From contig CM049318.1 of the NCBI GenBank assembly GCA_026874595.1, positions 19,939,456-20,003,455 on the forward strand: a stretch of DNA of 64,000 nucleotides. Direction: 5' to 3'. This document shows, one piece after another, positions 11,653-24,647 of this stretch; within the stretch, counting starts at the first letter, position 1; each line of letters opens with the position of its first letter. Source of the stretch: Sipunculus nudus (taxonomy: Eukaryota; Annelida; Sipuncula; Golfingiida; Sipunculidae). A program made the translations under genes and the position numbers. The notes beneath the pieces were generated by a model. It was given only the letters and a program-made list of their open reading frames with translations, did not search any database and had not been told where the DNA came from.

Positions 11653-14439
11653 CCTGATCCCTAACTGTCTGAGGCGAGTGCTTCTCTGAAGGTGACAAAT
11701 TTTAATGATAGTCTGTCGGAAGCAGTTAGGTCCTGTCAAATTGATTTATCTTGTTGATGTAATATTCATGGTTTTCTGTGGTCCATTAATTCATTTTGTA
11801 TGGACATTAAAGGTCCGGGAAGCATACATAAACACAAACACTACCCAATCAATGTTTTATTGACAAGTGACCTTCGTTCAAACGAATGGTCGGTGTCTCA
11901 AGCTGATGGACATTCTTCAGGTAGTCAATAATGCAAGGCCATTGGTGTGGTGGTCCGGCAAATAAGACTTCTGTGTGATCATATTGGATTTCAATTCCGC
12001 AAAACTACAGGAGGCATATAGACAATGCGGTCAATTATCTCTTACATAGCGAGGGTATACATGTATGCTTCCGTTGCATCTCTCTGGGTGGTCATATCCC
12101 GCTGAAAAGGAAACCTTAAGGCATTAGACCTACTATTATCTGTACAAAGCCATGTAGATCTGTTCAATGAATTCAGACTAAAGTTTTATCCGTATCATTT
12201 TGAACAAGACTATATTTGACAAACCACGAAAGTAAGAAAGGGGGAAAAAATAGTCCAGCTATCATTCCTAGTGACCCAGTTCAATCAGAAATCCTAATCA
12301 CTCCACCACTTGGGTACAATTCAAATTACTTATATATCCCAGGAGTTTTCTGGAGCTAAAGCGAATAAAAAGGATCACGTGGTGAAAACGAACAGCAATC
12401 GATGATAATGAAGTATGTGAACATCCTACTTTTGGGTATTTGAATGAAAAGTTTTGACACTTTACATGTTCGTATTGCCTCTCGCACTTTGCATGTTTAA
12501 ATTATTAGTATATAGTATGTAGATATTGTTCCTCATTGAAGGCTTGTCCATCATTTACTAAATATAACACAAGTTTCTTTATAAAAAAAATATTTATGTT
12601 AAATATCTAAGCGAAACTTTGATGATTTAACTATTTATTTCACTGATTTTCTGCTTTTTGATTTGCATAACTGAAAAATGAATTTAAACTTTATATTGAA
12701 GTAATGAGAATATTGCTGAACATCAATATATACTAGATTCATCCGTTGAAAATCTACGGTTCTATTTGAAAAAAAGTTTTGTAGGGACTGAATGTCGCAT
12801 ATTATTTTTTTTTTATGCTTTTCGCAGGGACAGTTGTTCATGATATAAAGATCACTTGTGCTAGTATTCTTCAGGAAAATCCCTCCCGTAACAACACTGA
12901 GCAAGGAATGGCAAATGATTCTATTAAAGAATCAAACGAAGAAGTAGACGTGAGGAATATATAGGGGATATGAATTATCCGGACATCGTCATTTCCGGAG
13001 TGATGGTGATTGTAGATATATAAGATATATCTATACTGTGAAAAAAAATAAGGAATCAAATGAATGTATATAGGAAACTGAAAGCTTATGAAGGATAATT
13101 TCCATAAATTGTAGGTCAAATCACATCACGAAAAATGAAATATGTAAATGAAACACGTGTCATTGAAGGCTCTCGCACGCGAAAATTTAACTAACATCTG
13201 CAAATGTTGACAGACAGGCTCAGGCAATTAGACACCTACAGTAATAAATGCTTGTCCTGAGCTCTGTTGAATGTCATTAGGTTGATCGAAAATTAATAAT
13301 ATTCCTAGATAATTAAGTGGCAGGTTTACATCATTTGGTGCAAAGAAATAACTTCAGCGTTGGTTTCGTTGCTTGTCTTAAGTAAATTTAACGCAACAAA
13401 TGAATATACTTATCTCTCATAAAATTTGAAGAGGGTCAGCGAAGAACCGTATGATCAATTAATAAAGTTTGGAGGTAATCAAAATCAACATAATATATTT
13501 TTCTCTCATACACGATTATGACAAAAGGAGAATTCCTTTGTGGACGTGTAGAAGAAGCCGATTTGTATGCATTTTTTCTGCTACTGTTTTGTCACCGACC
13601 GGGTCACTGAAGCGTGACAGTATTAATACATGAAAAAGGGTAGACTTGATCACATTACTGATCAGGAGATTCTTGTGGAAGTTATTAGGCTGCAGATGCA
13701 GAACCTGGTTTGTTTATAGAATCTCGATCAGTTAAAGATGTACTGATAATATTTATTTTATGTTTCAAAGTCCCTGGAGATGGAGAAGCCTTAAATAATA
13801 TGTGTGTACCCCCCCCCCCCCGAACTGTATTTAAGTTGTTGGGCTTTGAACAACCTTTTTTCCCAAACAACCTATAAATAAGACGAACTACGGACACATG
13901 GTTATAATGGAAATATATGAATGAATGTATTAAAATCAACATACCTGTAAACCAATAAAAAGTCAAACGCTGGTCTTGTAACAGGTCGTAGTGTTAATCC
14001 AAATGAAAAACCCTAGTATTGAAAGCGATATACATGTGTTGTTTGTTTTGAATTAATCAGCTTTATTTCCTCTCTGTGGCCGGTGAGCTGAAAATGCTGG
14101 AAAATCCCCATGGCGCCTCTTAAAAAAATAGGGGCACCTTTTGGGGAAATATTAAAATTATTAAAGATGAACAATTATAGGACATAATTCCGAAAAATAA
14201 AACAAACTTGTCCTAGAAGAGCGCACTGGCGATACAGAACGCCAAATCAGAACGGAAGAAGGTAAAACTTTGTCTAGAAAACAAAAACTGCGTATTAATT
14301 GTATAGATAGGTTAACTTGAGACGTCTCCAGTTGGTAGTCCTGACTTTGTCCGGCAGGTGAAGCACTCAACATGTGTCTTGGCACAGTGCTCGTGTCTGT
14401 GACCCTTTTCGTGCAATTCTTTGAGACATACGTAGCCTG
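11653..14439. other. Upstream of A1; no gene seen
   Basis: Presumed promoter region of A1 and intergenic DNA. The site matching the 1,899-bp block of copy B is at about 12134-12139, where this copy has a single TTATC. Frames near 12635-12904 (minus) are not conserved in reading frame between the copies. A 13-bp C run lies at about 13809-13821. Confidence 0.5.
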
Positions 14440-14990
14440 TGTTTCGTTATTTTGCTATTAATCAATGGTTGGGATAGAGAGGATAGGGTGTGTATGTACT
14501 GTATAAATTACAGCTATAACAAAATTGAAGATGAATTTCATTTTGTATTTGAATGTCTTCTATATAGATACACTCATGACAAATATATTGACAAATGTTT
14601 GCAAATACCAAATGAACATAATTGTGTAAATTTATTTACATAGGAAAATGTTTTTGAAATAAACAGGTTAGCCGCATATAGGTAGTATGCATTTCTTAAT
14701 ACGGTTACCATTTTACGTAAAAAAAACTATTATGTAGTATTACACTTCTTGTTATCTTTGTATATAAACAATATTATTCATATTGAATGATGGTGGTAAA
14801 ATTTATTTATTTATTTATTTTAAGTTTATTTAATAATTAAGATAATTGTATTTAATATGTGAAATGTTATTGCTGTTGTTTCATTATTTTAAATGTTATT
14901 ATCATGTTACCTAATGAGCTTATGACAACTTTGGAACTATGGACCTGTGGCCTTTTATTCCTGAATAAAGTATTCTTCTTCAGCTACTAA
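14440..14990 (+). pseudogene. 3' end of a non-LTR (LINE) retrotransposon, copy A
   Basis: The plus-strand frame at 14452-14643 ends like a LINE polyprotein: an RxDRVCMYC start and a CX2CX12HX4C finger with IEDEFHFVFEC, typical of the region after the reverse transcriptase. About 340 bases of 3' UTR follow, closing with TGAATAAAG and TTCTTCTTC. The rest of the element is missing and upstream frames are broken. It is also in copy B, so it predates the duplication. A clade cannot be assigned from so little. Confidence 0.7.
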
Positions 14991-16754
14991 TACAATGACA
15001 GTGTGATAATCACATCTTGTTCCAGGAAAATCCTTGTCACCACTCATTGACTCCAGATTACCTCAGCAAGGGGCATTTGTTGAGGTAATAAAATAGGTGA
15101 TAAAATTATGGGGTCACATTAAAGTCTTGATGGTGTGGTAATTTTTTTAACTCGTCTCAGCCCATTGTCAAAATGATAATGGTGAATCAAATATATGCAT
15201 TATATCTTCGTAGGCGAGTCAGAGAACATGTGGTGTCGTATAAAAAACAAGCGATGTTCTACACTGACCATGCCAATAATGGCGATACGGAATACTGTAG
15301 AACACGTTATTCTCGCAAAACTCCAACTTCCCGAATTTACACTTACAGAATTTTTGCGAGTCTTTTATTTTCGAGAATCCCCGAGGTATTTATTTTTTTA
15401 CTAAATTAAAATATATTGCATCAACGAGAGCCAACACTGACAACGGATGAATGGCCAAACTAGGAATGTGTTTAATCGCATTACCACAAACCGGCTCTAC
15501 GTTGCGGCCATTGTACAATCGCTGTGCAAACTCCAATTTCGTTATTAATATGGAATCAAATATTTTTTCGTAAGTGTGATTATTTCTTGAATGGAGACAG
15601 TCTAGCGGGATTCGCGAAAATTGCATGCTCGAAAAAATTTTCAGTTTTACAGTAAGCTAGACTGATATAAACTAAACAAGGTCCTACACGTCCAATTTTC
15701 ATGTAGCAGCCTCTGATCATCTACTGTTCTGTGTTGCAACCGGCTAAAATTTTTCTCAGTTTATTTTAGATTCTTCCAAATAAATGCTATTCCCTGAAAA
15801 AAAACCCACACAGTCATTCCCCTATTTCCCAACAAAAGCACCCGTTTGTATTTTGAATGATTTTACACTAGTAACGTTAATTATAATAGTGACCGAGTCG
15901 AGCAACCACTGTTGTAATAACGATTATAATTATAATAATAATAGTGGTTGATGTTGTCGGCTGAAATTTTTCTCAGTTTCGTTGATATTCATCCAAAAAA
16001 GTGAAACCGAGATCAAGCCAAACGAAGTATAAACATGAAAACGTATTGATAATTTGTATCTAAATGTTATGATATAACTGTTCTATTTATGTGACAGCAG
16101 ACGTAAACGTATGGAATCTCTGTGTTTTATTAAAAACTGACCGCAACACGTGAAGCGAGGCGTATGGCGTATGTTGTCATGAGGTTGTCTCCGTAAGTAC
16201 TTTGGAACCGGCATTTTCTACCTCCTTTCAATAGAGATGAACGAGACTTACACTCCCTATTATTATACACTTGCCATTTTTTAAATGAATTATTATAAAC
16301 TAATGATGCTGTAGCTTTACAAGATATCATCTTGCTGTTGTTGCATGACAAGATGTCACCAAGCATCCAAAGTGACAATTCTTTTGCCAATTTAAATGTA
16401 ACATAATGATTTTAAGCCTAGCTCTGACCTGCATATTCTTTTTGTTTCTCTCTTAATTTTTATAAAAAATCCAGTCATATTTTTAAATCTAATTTTCACC
16501 AAAATTCATCATGATTAAAGCGTTTTAATTTCATGCAGAGAAGACCGAATATGGTTTCTACTATATTTCTACTTTCTATTTCACAAAATCTTTCCACAGG
16601 AGCGCTCATATGGTTCCCCTCGGTACCTGTTTATGTCAGAGGAAGTAATGCCACTTAGTCAGGTGAGTCAGGCAGCTATTAAGTATCAAATTATCTTAGA
16701 TTACCCAATCTTATCTTAGATGAGCCACGGCCACAGGTTTCCCATGTTGTTTCA
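14991..16754. other. Non-coding; site of a deletion relative to copy B
   Basis: No gene seen. Two related 80-bp phrases start at about 15757 (CTCAGTTTATTTTAG) and 15975 (CTCAGTTTCGTTGAT). The second is cut at about 16003, where copy B continues for 667 more bases. Confidence 0.5.
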
Positions 16755-17430
16755 TCAGTATCCGGGAGCATCCCGCATTTTATGCTGCCAAAGATGACAT
16801 CACTTTGATATGTATAAGTTAGTGATATATTACTCGAGCGGGGTAGCAATTAGCTGTCACATAGGTTGTCACACTGGTCAACTTATTAATTGGCCAGCGC
16901 CACAGGTTCCTCATGGAAACTCCGATGGCGCATGTATATAAACCGTAACGGGCGCAACGCACTGTAATTGTATGAAAAAATGATATGAATATATTGCTTG
17001 TTTATACATATAAGCTTTGTGTAGATAAGAAGAAAGTTCCGTTTGTTGAGGAACAGTCATTTGAGGTAGCCATAGTAACCTGCTGGGGTCTACTTTATCA
17101 TCCTGTCTAGGTATATATTACAGTTAACACACGCTCTTAAACATGGCTCCGGGCCTGTGGTAAACATGTGACCAGTAATCAGGAGGGCAATTTTATTTTC
17201 AGAGGACAGTCACTCTACTTGTTTGTTGACCTGTCTTATTTAACAAAGTGGTAAGGAGATTAGTAGAAGTGAAAAGTACGTATAAGTAGGTCTGCACTCT
17301 ATAAATCAATTTCAGTTATAAATCTGCAAAAATTAGTGAATATAATAATGAAGCAAGGAGTTGGGAACTCACTTTCCGCATCAAGTCTAAAGGCAGACTG
17401 AACGTCATCGATTAAAGGTAAGATTATTTT
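16755..17430. repeat. Repeat module M1 (copy A)
   Basis: Ordered blocks are shared with the module at 18195-19045: GGAGCATCCCGCATTTTAT, CTCGAGCGGGGTAGC, CTGGGGTCTACT, GGCTCCGGGCCTGTGGTAAA, CAGGAGGGCAATTTTATTTT, and GACGTTxAGTC-type ends. It reads as an old local duplication. Plus-strand peptide EHPAFYxxxDxITL is partly kept between modules, but frames are short and broken. No known family recognised. Confidence 0.7.
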
Positions 17431-17483
17431 CCTGTCAGACGCAGATATTTTGGCATATATGTCCCTAATTTCCTCAGATTAAC

Positions 17484-17720
17484 ATGATTTATCATGAAGC
17501 TCTGGCCCATTTTTATAGGGATGCAAAACTTCCATATGTTTACAGTTTCCCTGACGCCACTTTCTCGTGTAACTATGATGAATTTTTACTATTAGTCGCA
17601 ATGACAAACCCGGAATTAGAGGGTGTCCACTCGCCGGGCAGGGTAGAGAACAGGGTGAAATGGTCAAATTTTGTCAGTGTTTTCCTGTGTTCACTTTGCA
17701 CATCCCAACGTGTATTATAA
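17484..17720 (+). other. Weak open frame conserved in both copies
   Basis: A 78-codon plus-strand frame is kept in copy B (52408-52644) despite several substitutions. It has no recognisable domain, and its 5' part overlaps, on the other strand, the remnant noted at 52296-52434. It could be chance in a recent duplicate. Confidence 0.2.
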
Positions 17721-18194
17721 TATATTAATATTATACAGAGACAGAAGGAACCTCCTCCATATGTGGTTAATATCGGCATCATATTAAGATAAGAGACGAC
17801 AATCAAGCTTGAATTTTTTGGTCCATTCAGTTTCGTATGACATGCATGGAAGATCCTGAGTTCCATGCAAATTAATGCAGAATAAACAAACTAGATTAAA
17901 TGAATTCACCTTTTTTTTCTAAAATGATAGGAATTTGGTTAGGTTAGTTAGAGCTAAGCCGGAGGGTGCCAACTTACATGTATTTCACATTATTGAAAGG
18001 CATCGAACATACTGTCACCAAGCAATACTGAGGGCTAAAGATAACTTCACTATATTCTTCATATACCCTAAAAACTGGCAGTAAATACGAAAAAAAATTA
18101 TAAAACAGGAGTAAATGACTCAGATCTGCTGAAGATTACGTTCAGTTTATTATTATTAACATTATTTTTATTATTGTTATTATTATTATTATTA
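17721..18194. other. Non-coding between modules
   Basis: AT-rich sequence ending in an imperfect (ATT)n tract (18150-18194). I see no gene. Confidence 0.5.
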
Positions 18195-19045
18195 ATGGTG
18201 CTATCGCTGCATTTTGCCGTAGACGTTAGTACACATATAGTCAGTTTTATGTTGTTTCTTTCTATCCCAGAAGCCGTGATCTCGTATAAGTAATTATACA
18301 GACAATACTGTAAGGTTCATAGAGGTGGTTTTATGCCGATGTTTTTATTCAGTGTCCAGGAGCATCCCGCATTTTATACTGGCAACGATTACATCACTCT
18401 GTTATGTATAAATCAGTTATGTAGGACTCGAGCGGGGTAGCTATTAGCTGTCATATCAGTTATGTCACACTGCAAAACTTCTTTATGGGCCACGGCCGTA
18501 GGATCCCCATGGAAATTCAGGTGGCCCATTTGAATATACCTTAAGGGGCGCACTGCACACTGATTGCGTGGCAAAAAAATTTATATGATTTCATCAATTT
18601 AATATGCACATAAGCATTGTGCAGATGAAAAAAAGGTCTTGGTTTTTTGAGGTACAGTCATTTTAGGTTGCCATGGTAACCTACTGGGGTCTACTGTACC
18701 TTCCTGCCCACGTAAATATTACTGTGAAAACGCGCTCTCAAACATGGCTCCGGGCCTGTGGTAAACATGTGACCCGTAATCAGGAGGGCAATTTTATTTT
18801 CAGAGGACAGTCACTCTACTTGCTTGTTGACATGTCTCATATATCCAAGTATCTGCATCCATTTATAGGGAAGTTGATTAGTTTCAAGGTTAAATACGCA
18901 TTTGTTCGTCCGCACTCTATACATAACCATATTTCAGTTATAAATCCAAAAGAATTAGTAAATAGAATAATGGAGCAAGCATCAATGGAATTACTCTCCG
19001 CATCCAGTCTGAGAGTAGACTGAACGTCATCGATTAAAGGTAAGC
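18195..19045. repeat. Repeat module M2 (copy A)
   Basis: Second and fullest relative of module M1, with an added head (GCTGCATTTTGCC, ATACAGACAATACTGTA) shared with M3. A plus-strand frame at 18673-19023 includes CGKHVTRNQEGNF and YLLVDxSHISKYL. Copy B extends the same frame by about 22 codons, then stops. This looks like a decayed coding fragment of unknown identity. Confidence 0.7.
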
Positions 19046-19149
19046 TTATATTTAATTAAAACGCCGAATTTTAAGCACAACCTCTATAGATAGTGTATTA
19101 TCATATAATTTTTTTCTTGACTGGGGCAAATTTTGTATACAGTTTTATT

Positions 19150-19170
19150 ATAATAATAATAATAATAATA

Positions 19171-19205
<35 letters not shown>
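19150..19205. repeat. (AAT)n/(ATT)n palindromic microsatellite
   Basis: AAT units switch to ATT units in mid-tract, giving a self-complementary run. It is longer in copy B (54107-54172). Confidence 0.9.
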
Positions 19206-19207
<2 letters not shown>

Positions 19208-19450
19208 ATGCTATAGCTGCATTTTGCCCTAGACGTTTGTGAACATATAATCGGTTTTATGTTGTTTCTATCAATCCCAGAAGACGGGATCTCGATTAAG
19301 TTATACAGACAATACTGTAGGGTTCATAAGGTTGGGATTATGCTGATGTGTTGTTTATCAGTGTCCGGGAGAAACCAGAATTCTACACTGGAAACGATGA
19401 CACCACTGTTATTATCTATAAATATATTAATGTTTCTTCACACGATGGGT
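19206..19450. repeat. Repeat module M3, partial (copy A)
   Basis: Carries only the head of module M2, from the TAGCTGCATTTTGCC phrase to the GGAGAAACC...TACACTGGAAACGAT block. A 69-codon plus-strand frame from 19259 is kept in copy B. Confidence 0.65.
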
Positions 19451-22384
19451 ATAATACCCTCATTATAAATTGAAGGTAGTCCTGTCGGTAGATAGTCTGA
19501 AGTGGATGCAAGCAGTACAAGTACCGTTGATTAACAGTTTTAATTGCCTGTTGCCTTTCCCATTCACTCTTTCATTCACACTATCATATATCAAATCTAT
19601 CATATATTATTTATACCCTTACATAATATCAGTTCAAGATACCGACATATGTTTCCCCGTTCATTAACCAGCACAGTTGCTAATAGTAAGGAGAGGCATA
19701 AATCTTTATACTAAATCAAGTGCATAAGCGTAGACAATCACATATAATCAGATCGACCACCTTTGTTAAGTTTTGGCGACAGTTTCCATCTTACGTATTG
19801 CACCCTTGATGTGAACATTGCCTCCTTTATGAAAACACCTTTACAAAGCAGGCATATCTCTTTTGCCACGGTAAACGACGTGGCATAAGTCACACCGCCT
19901 GCCATGATTCATACACCTTTAAATGATTAAAAGATTAAGTGACCTTTTGTTGTACTTCATGAAGGAGAAACAGAAGAAATTATAATGGCTAACACAAACT
20001 GAAATCATAGATTAAACTATAGTTTATACAATTTCATTTTATCACAGCTTGTGCGGATCAGCTTAGCGAAACGATCTATTTATTTCAGCTCTTATTCTTC
20101 TCCTTGATGAATAAACTTTGAAAAAAGAGCAGTTTATTATACTCCTCTCTCATGTCAATTGACTCTACCGAACCGGGTTATCTTACTACAAGGAAGACGA
20201 ATAATATGTTAATATGCAGGAATGTTGTAATCAGATAAAATCATAAACAATCATTTCCATGGATGGATAAGTTAAACCAGGGAAATATGCATTGATTCTG
20301 TTGTATCACAACCAGAGATTATTTAACGCCAGTTTCCAAACCCAAACCATATACCCATTTAATAATTTGAGGGACATCGTTTTTATTGAAAAAGGTATTT
20401 GTAACAACCACTCGTCGTAGGCTGGTGTTCATAATCCGCAGATAATGTATTAGAAAGGGGTTACGTGCCATTTAAAACCACCAATGAGACAAAAGCATTT
20501 TGTCACAGACTGTTGTTAACTTAGTCATAACAAGATTGCGTGCTCCTGACCTGCTTTTAAATAATTATATATGTAAAATATCCAATATGTACTATAGATA
20601 TTGTTGCAACGGTCTGCAATTCAGAGATTTACATGTAAAGCTATTGTGCGATACATTTTGTAACACATTTGTGTTTACCTATAACGTAATTATTATACAA
20701 TTCAGTCATCAAGAATATACTATAAGTTAATAAATTAGTTCACTGTTTTAAAGGGAAGCAAATAGGAAGGAGGAGGAAGACAAATATGATGGTACACATT
20801 CCATGAACCTAGTGTCTTTACAACAATAGCTCGGTCCTCACATGTCATGACATTCAAACAGAATATATCAACAATATCTTTATGTAGGTCAATGCATCAC
20901 TATATCTACAAAAAGTATTAACTTCGTAGACAGCATTCATTCAGCGTTCGTGACAAACGTCAGAATGCACCTCAACATCTCATCATATACCTACAAATAC
21001 TCCTGGTGCCTACATAAAAAGTAACGAGAACTTGAAACATTTGGCATTTTCAGACAAGAGGATAAAGCATTTGTACTTTTGATTTATTTCATCATTATGT
21101 GCCTAAGGCATATACGTGCGAAAGTCTAAAAGTAACAAGGCGCAAAACCCTCATGTAAAAAAAGTCTGACCAGCGACCAGATATGATATGTTTACAACAT
21201 CAGAAGTAAGGAAGTAATAAAGTTACGTCAGTACATGTAAGAAGAGAAAGATTATTCGCTTTACTGTCGTTATTCTTTCTTTTTACTCCTTCCGTATCAA
21301 AAATCTTTGTCAAAAAGTTGTGTCTTTACTTACACCAACATCGCTGTCATCCCTGTCTGCAGCCATTGTTGGATGCAACAGATTTCAGGTACGGTTTCAT
21401 CTCCTTATAATGTAATGAATAAATACAGGTCATATCGATTTTAATATACTGCATATACACGTGGTGGCTTGAAATTCAGACAGCCTTAAAAAAACTTATA
21501 TTGAAACCCTCTTATTCAACCTGCTTGGTAGTAAATCAATTAGCCCTTCTGCATCGGTTTTGACAATTTTAAAATGCTTTTAAGCCAGTAAGTAAAGTAA
21601 AAAAAAAAATAAAAAAAAATTGCTTACGTCATACACACACACTAAAGATAATGATTAAGGTTCACCGGACAGGTTCCTATTCTGAGTATTGTTCTTCAGG
21701 CATTTGTTCCAATAATTATGTTTTTATAAGCAAAATCATTATTCTTCTTATACTGTTCTTTAATCTTGACCAAGAGCGTTTTGAATTCGTAATATTTGTG
21801 AAAAGAAAACATGAAAATAATATATTCCTAAATTAGAGAATCATCGTCAAAAGACAAATCCAAAAGCCAAAAATTTATAAGCTTATCATGAATAATAATA
21901 GTACTATTATTGTCCTTTCAAAATCTATTAGGTCTTTCAAATTATCTGCCTATAATGAAGGCACGCATATTATTCAATTAATATAATAATGATATCAATT
22001 AAGGCCTGGCGCACCGCAATCTAAGTTTTCAATCTAAAACACAATTTGAACTCTCCTGTTATTCGAACAGGTATTCCCTTCGTTTGTGTCTATCTCAATG
22101 TTACTTATGCGTTCGGGTCAATTCTAGGGGATTTTCCTTTTATATATTAAATTCGACAATAAAACCAAGGAATCAATTTATAAGCCAAAGTTCTTATTTC
22201 AGCCTGTCTCAAAAAGCCCACCAGAGAATGATAGAAGGGAACAGGGTTTATCTGACCAGCAATCTGGATATACGATATACTATGAATTACTGATAAACCT
22301 TTATGAAATATCTGTGTCAGGGTACCTCCGTCTGTATTCATCCACGTTGTCTAGTTACCCTTATGATATAGAATACCTTTGTGG
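19451..22384. other. Non-coding, no gene seen
   Basis: About 2.9 kb of AT-rich sequence with short, poorly conserved frames. Copy B has about 170 extra bases at the site matching 20005 and a 71-bp tandem duplication at the site matching about 22110-22190. Confidence 0.5.
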
Positions 22385-22640
22385 TAGTGAATGCACAGAT
22401 CTTCTGTGCAGATTACACATTTCCACATTCGGCCACTTAGCTGACCTCATTTCATCTAGAACTGTAACATCATCTATTTAGCCTACCCCTTTCAACATGG
22501 CCTCAGATGGCAGCTCTCTGAAAGCTACGTATACTTTGAATAAAGAATCTATCTTTCGCTCTTCACAATCTTTCGTGATCCCCTTTTTCTGTCTCCAGTC
22601 GTTCAATCCCTGTTTTAATCATATAAAGTATTCTTTATAC
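22385..22640 (-). pseudogene. Decayed coding remnant (copy A counterpart of 57608-57853)
   Basis: The minus strand here matches the 81-codon frame of copy B, but a TTA (Leu) codon in copy B is TAA at about 22492 here. A second overlapping frame with a coiled-coil-like composition (IERLETEKGDHERL) is also interrupted. This looks like a non-functional exon relic. The protein is not recognised. Confidence 0.4.
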
Positions 22641-23916
22641 ATTTTCTATGTTGCATATGTTTATTCATTTTCCGCGAGCTATTGGTTTCCTATTAGTATC
22701 TATTCTTTATACTCTCCGGAACATTTTCCAACTTTACTTGTTATTGTCCTCATGCAAGTCTTCAGTGTTCGTGCCTTCCTTTACACATTAAAAAATCCCA
22801 CATTAACACCTGCTTTGAATGAACATTCTATGTAGGTCACATATATGCCCGGTCAGCTAATGAGACAATATTTACACTTATATCCCTACAGTATATGTTC
22901 AATTCTGCAATGTTAGGAATTGCGCTACTCTAAATATAACAAATCGTGCAATATTGGTCACTATGAATGGATATACATTCTCCTCCAGGACAGGAATAAA
23001 TAGTTCATTCAAAAAACATTTTCTTGTTCCTTCATTTAATACGGTACAAAATACTGTATTACAAAGAGTAACAGCAATGGATTTCATTTAAAGTTTAATA
23101 CGGTCGATTTTCGTACATCCAGAAGATGGCCAAATGTTAATATTTATATGAATTTGGATTATAGTTTTAAAATCATCCGTACAGCACGTGAGTGGAAGCA
23201 AACAACAGTTTTCCGTTTGCAACACATTGCCAAACAGTTTGTATAAAAATACCAGGCCAAAACGGCATATATGTTAATATAATCAGCATAAGTTTGTACA
23301 CAGGATGTCCACTAACAGGAGCGGACGCATTTGAAGTGAAAAGCAGTCGTTGAAAAAATCATATAATGTTTTTGGCTTCATGTGCGAAGATGTTTCATTA
23401 TGTGCACGAAAGTGTATTTATCAGGAAAATGAAATCCCCGCACATAAGACTGAGCAATCAATATATACAGGTGAACAGTCATACCCCTATTGGCATCTCA
23501 TATATAGTAGGACATTTATACATTAAGGGTCGAAAGATGAAATTAAAAAAAAGTATCTTCTTTTATGTTACATGTTATACCAAATATATAATATTACAAC
23601 ATTTTCATTGGGTATGTTAATGAATACCCGCTCGGAACAAGTTTATTCGTATTTAATATAATGTACCTATTTATCTTGTACTGTTTTCTGAAAGGTCATG
23701 TCGCAAAAAAATGGGACTATCGCAAAAGAAGCAAAAAGACAACAATTAAGAATGGGCGTACATTTTGCACTCCACTCACACTACCTCTCCAGATCAAACT
23801 TTGGGTCGCCTAAAACGTTAATGGAAAAACTGAATTAGTTAAGATTGGAAATCTACAGTATTTTTGGCGGTCTATGGCCACGCCTCGGTCTTGCCTGGCT
23901 TTGATCCATCAATGTC
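22641..23916. other. Non-coding, no gene seen
   Basis: No supported gene. Copy A has about 37 bases more than copy B near 23485-23525, bounded by a shared CATAC/ATACATT phrase. Confidence 0.5.
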
Positions 23917-24072
23917 GAGAACGATTCCGTTTATGTCTTTCCGGGAAAGATGCAAAGTGTGTTATGTCGGGAACGATGTCAAGTATGTCATGTCGAAATC
24001 GATGTTAAATATATCCTTCCGGGATCGATGAAAACTAAATTTTGTCGGGAACAATGTCAAATTGGTTGCGTT
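23917..24072. repeat. Degenerate 26-bp tandem repeat, six units (copy A)
   Basis: Exact 26-base period with unit pattern GGGAACGATGTCAAATATGT followed by C/T-rich TTCC or TGTC. Unit starts are 23917, 23943, 23969, 23995, 24021 and 24047. Units differ at several positions, so the array is old. Confidence 0.85.
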
Positions 24073-24304
24073 CCTTTGAGATGTACTTCAATTATTATTT
24101 GGTCTACATATAATATTATACAGGGAACGAATTCAATATGAATAATGTAAGAGATATTTCTTCAATGAGAAATACATGGCAATGCCCAATATAATATCAT
24201 AGCCAATTTATAACAGATAATGGTGCAATTAAGTTCAGCTCTGTCATAAAGTTAAGGTAAAATCTCGGTTTTCTTATTTTTTGTCTGATTACAGAATAAC
24301 AAAA

Positions 24305-24647
24305 ATTGGATATTCAGTAAGGAATTATTTTGCGCTTTGACAATTAGAATGGTTATTGATGTATGACAAGACTCTGGGAAAAGGCTACATCCCTAAATTC
24401 AAAATATTCATTCAATCATTCACTCCTTTCATTTAGGACAAGACTGCTGACGGGCCGTGACCGGATGGGAGGGCTAATTGTCGATTGTAAGGCGTCCATT
24501 ATTTGGACGGGGATGTTAATTGTCTAAATTAATTTTAATGAGCTTGTCATGACGGTCTGTCATATCTAAGTGAACAGCACTATTTTCGAGCGGCTGATAT
24601 TGAAAAACTACATATTTTGCGAGAAACATCGTAACAGTATGTCGGTA
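24305..24647. repeat. Segment with an inverted paralogue in the spacer (copy A)
   Basis: Matches the reverse complement of 31887-32190 and continues, across an inserted element, into that of about 30320-30350. Shared blocks include GCGCTTTGACAA, GATGTATGA, GGGAGGGCT and ATCGTAACAGTATGT. No coding frame. Confidence 0.75.

Noticed and set aside
12635-12904. Minus-strand frame with a partly conserved C-terminus in both copies
   Set aside because: Middle of the frame is shifted between the copies, and there is no domain or splice support.
22497-22835. 112-codon plus-strand frame starting MASDGSS
   Set aside because: It lies opposite the more protein-like minus-strand remnant and is not kept open in copy B.
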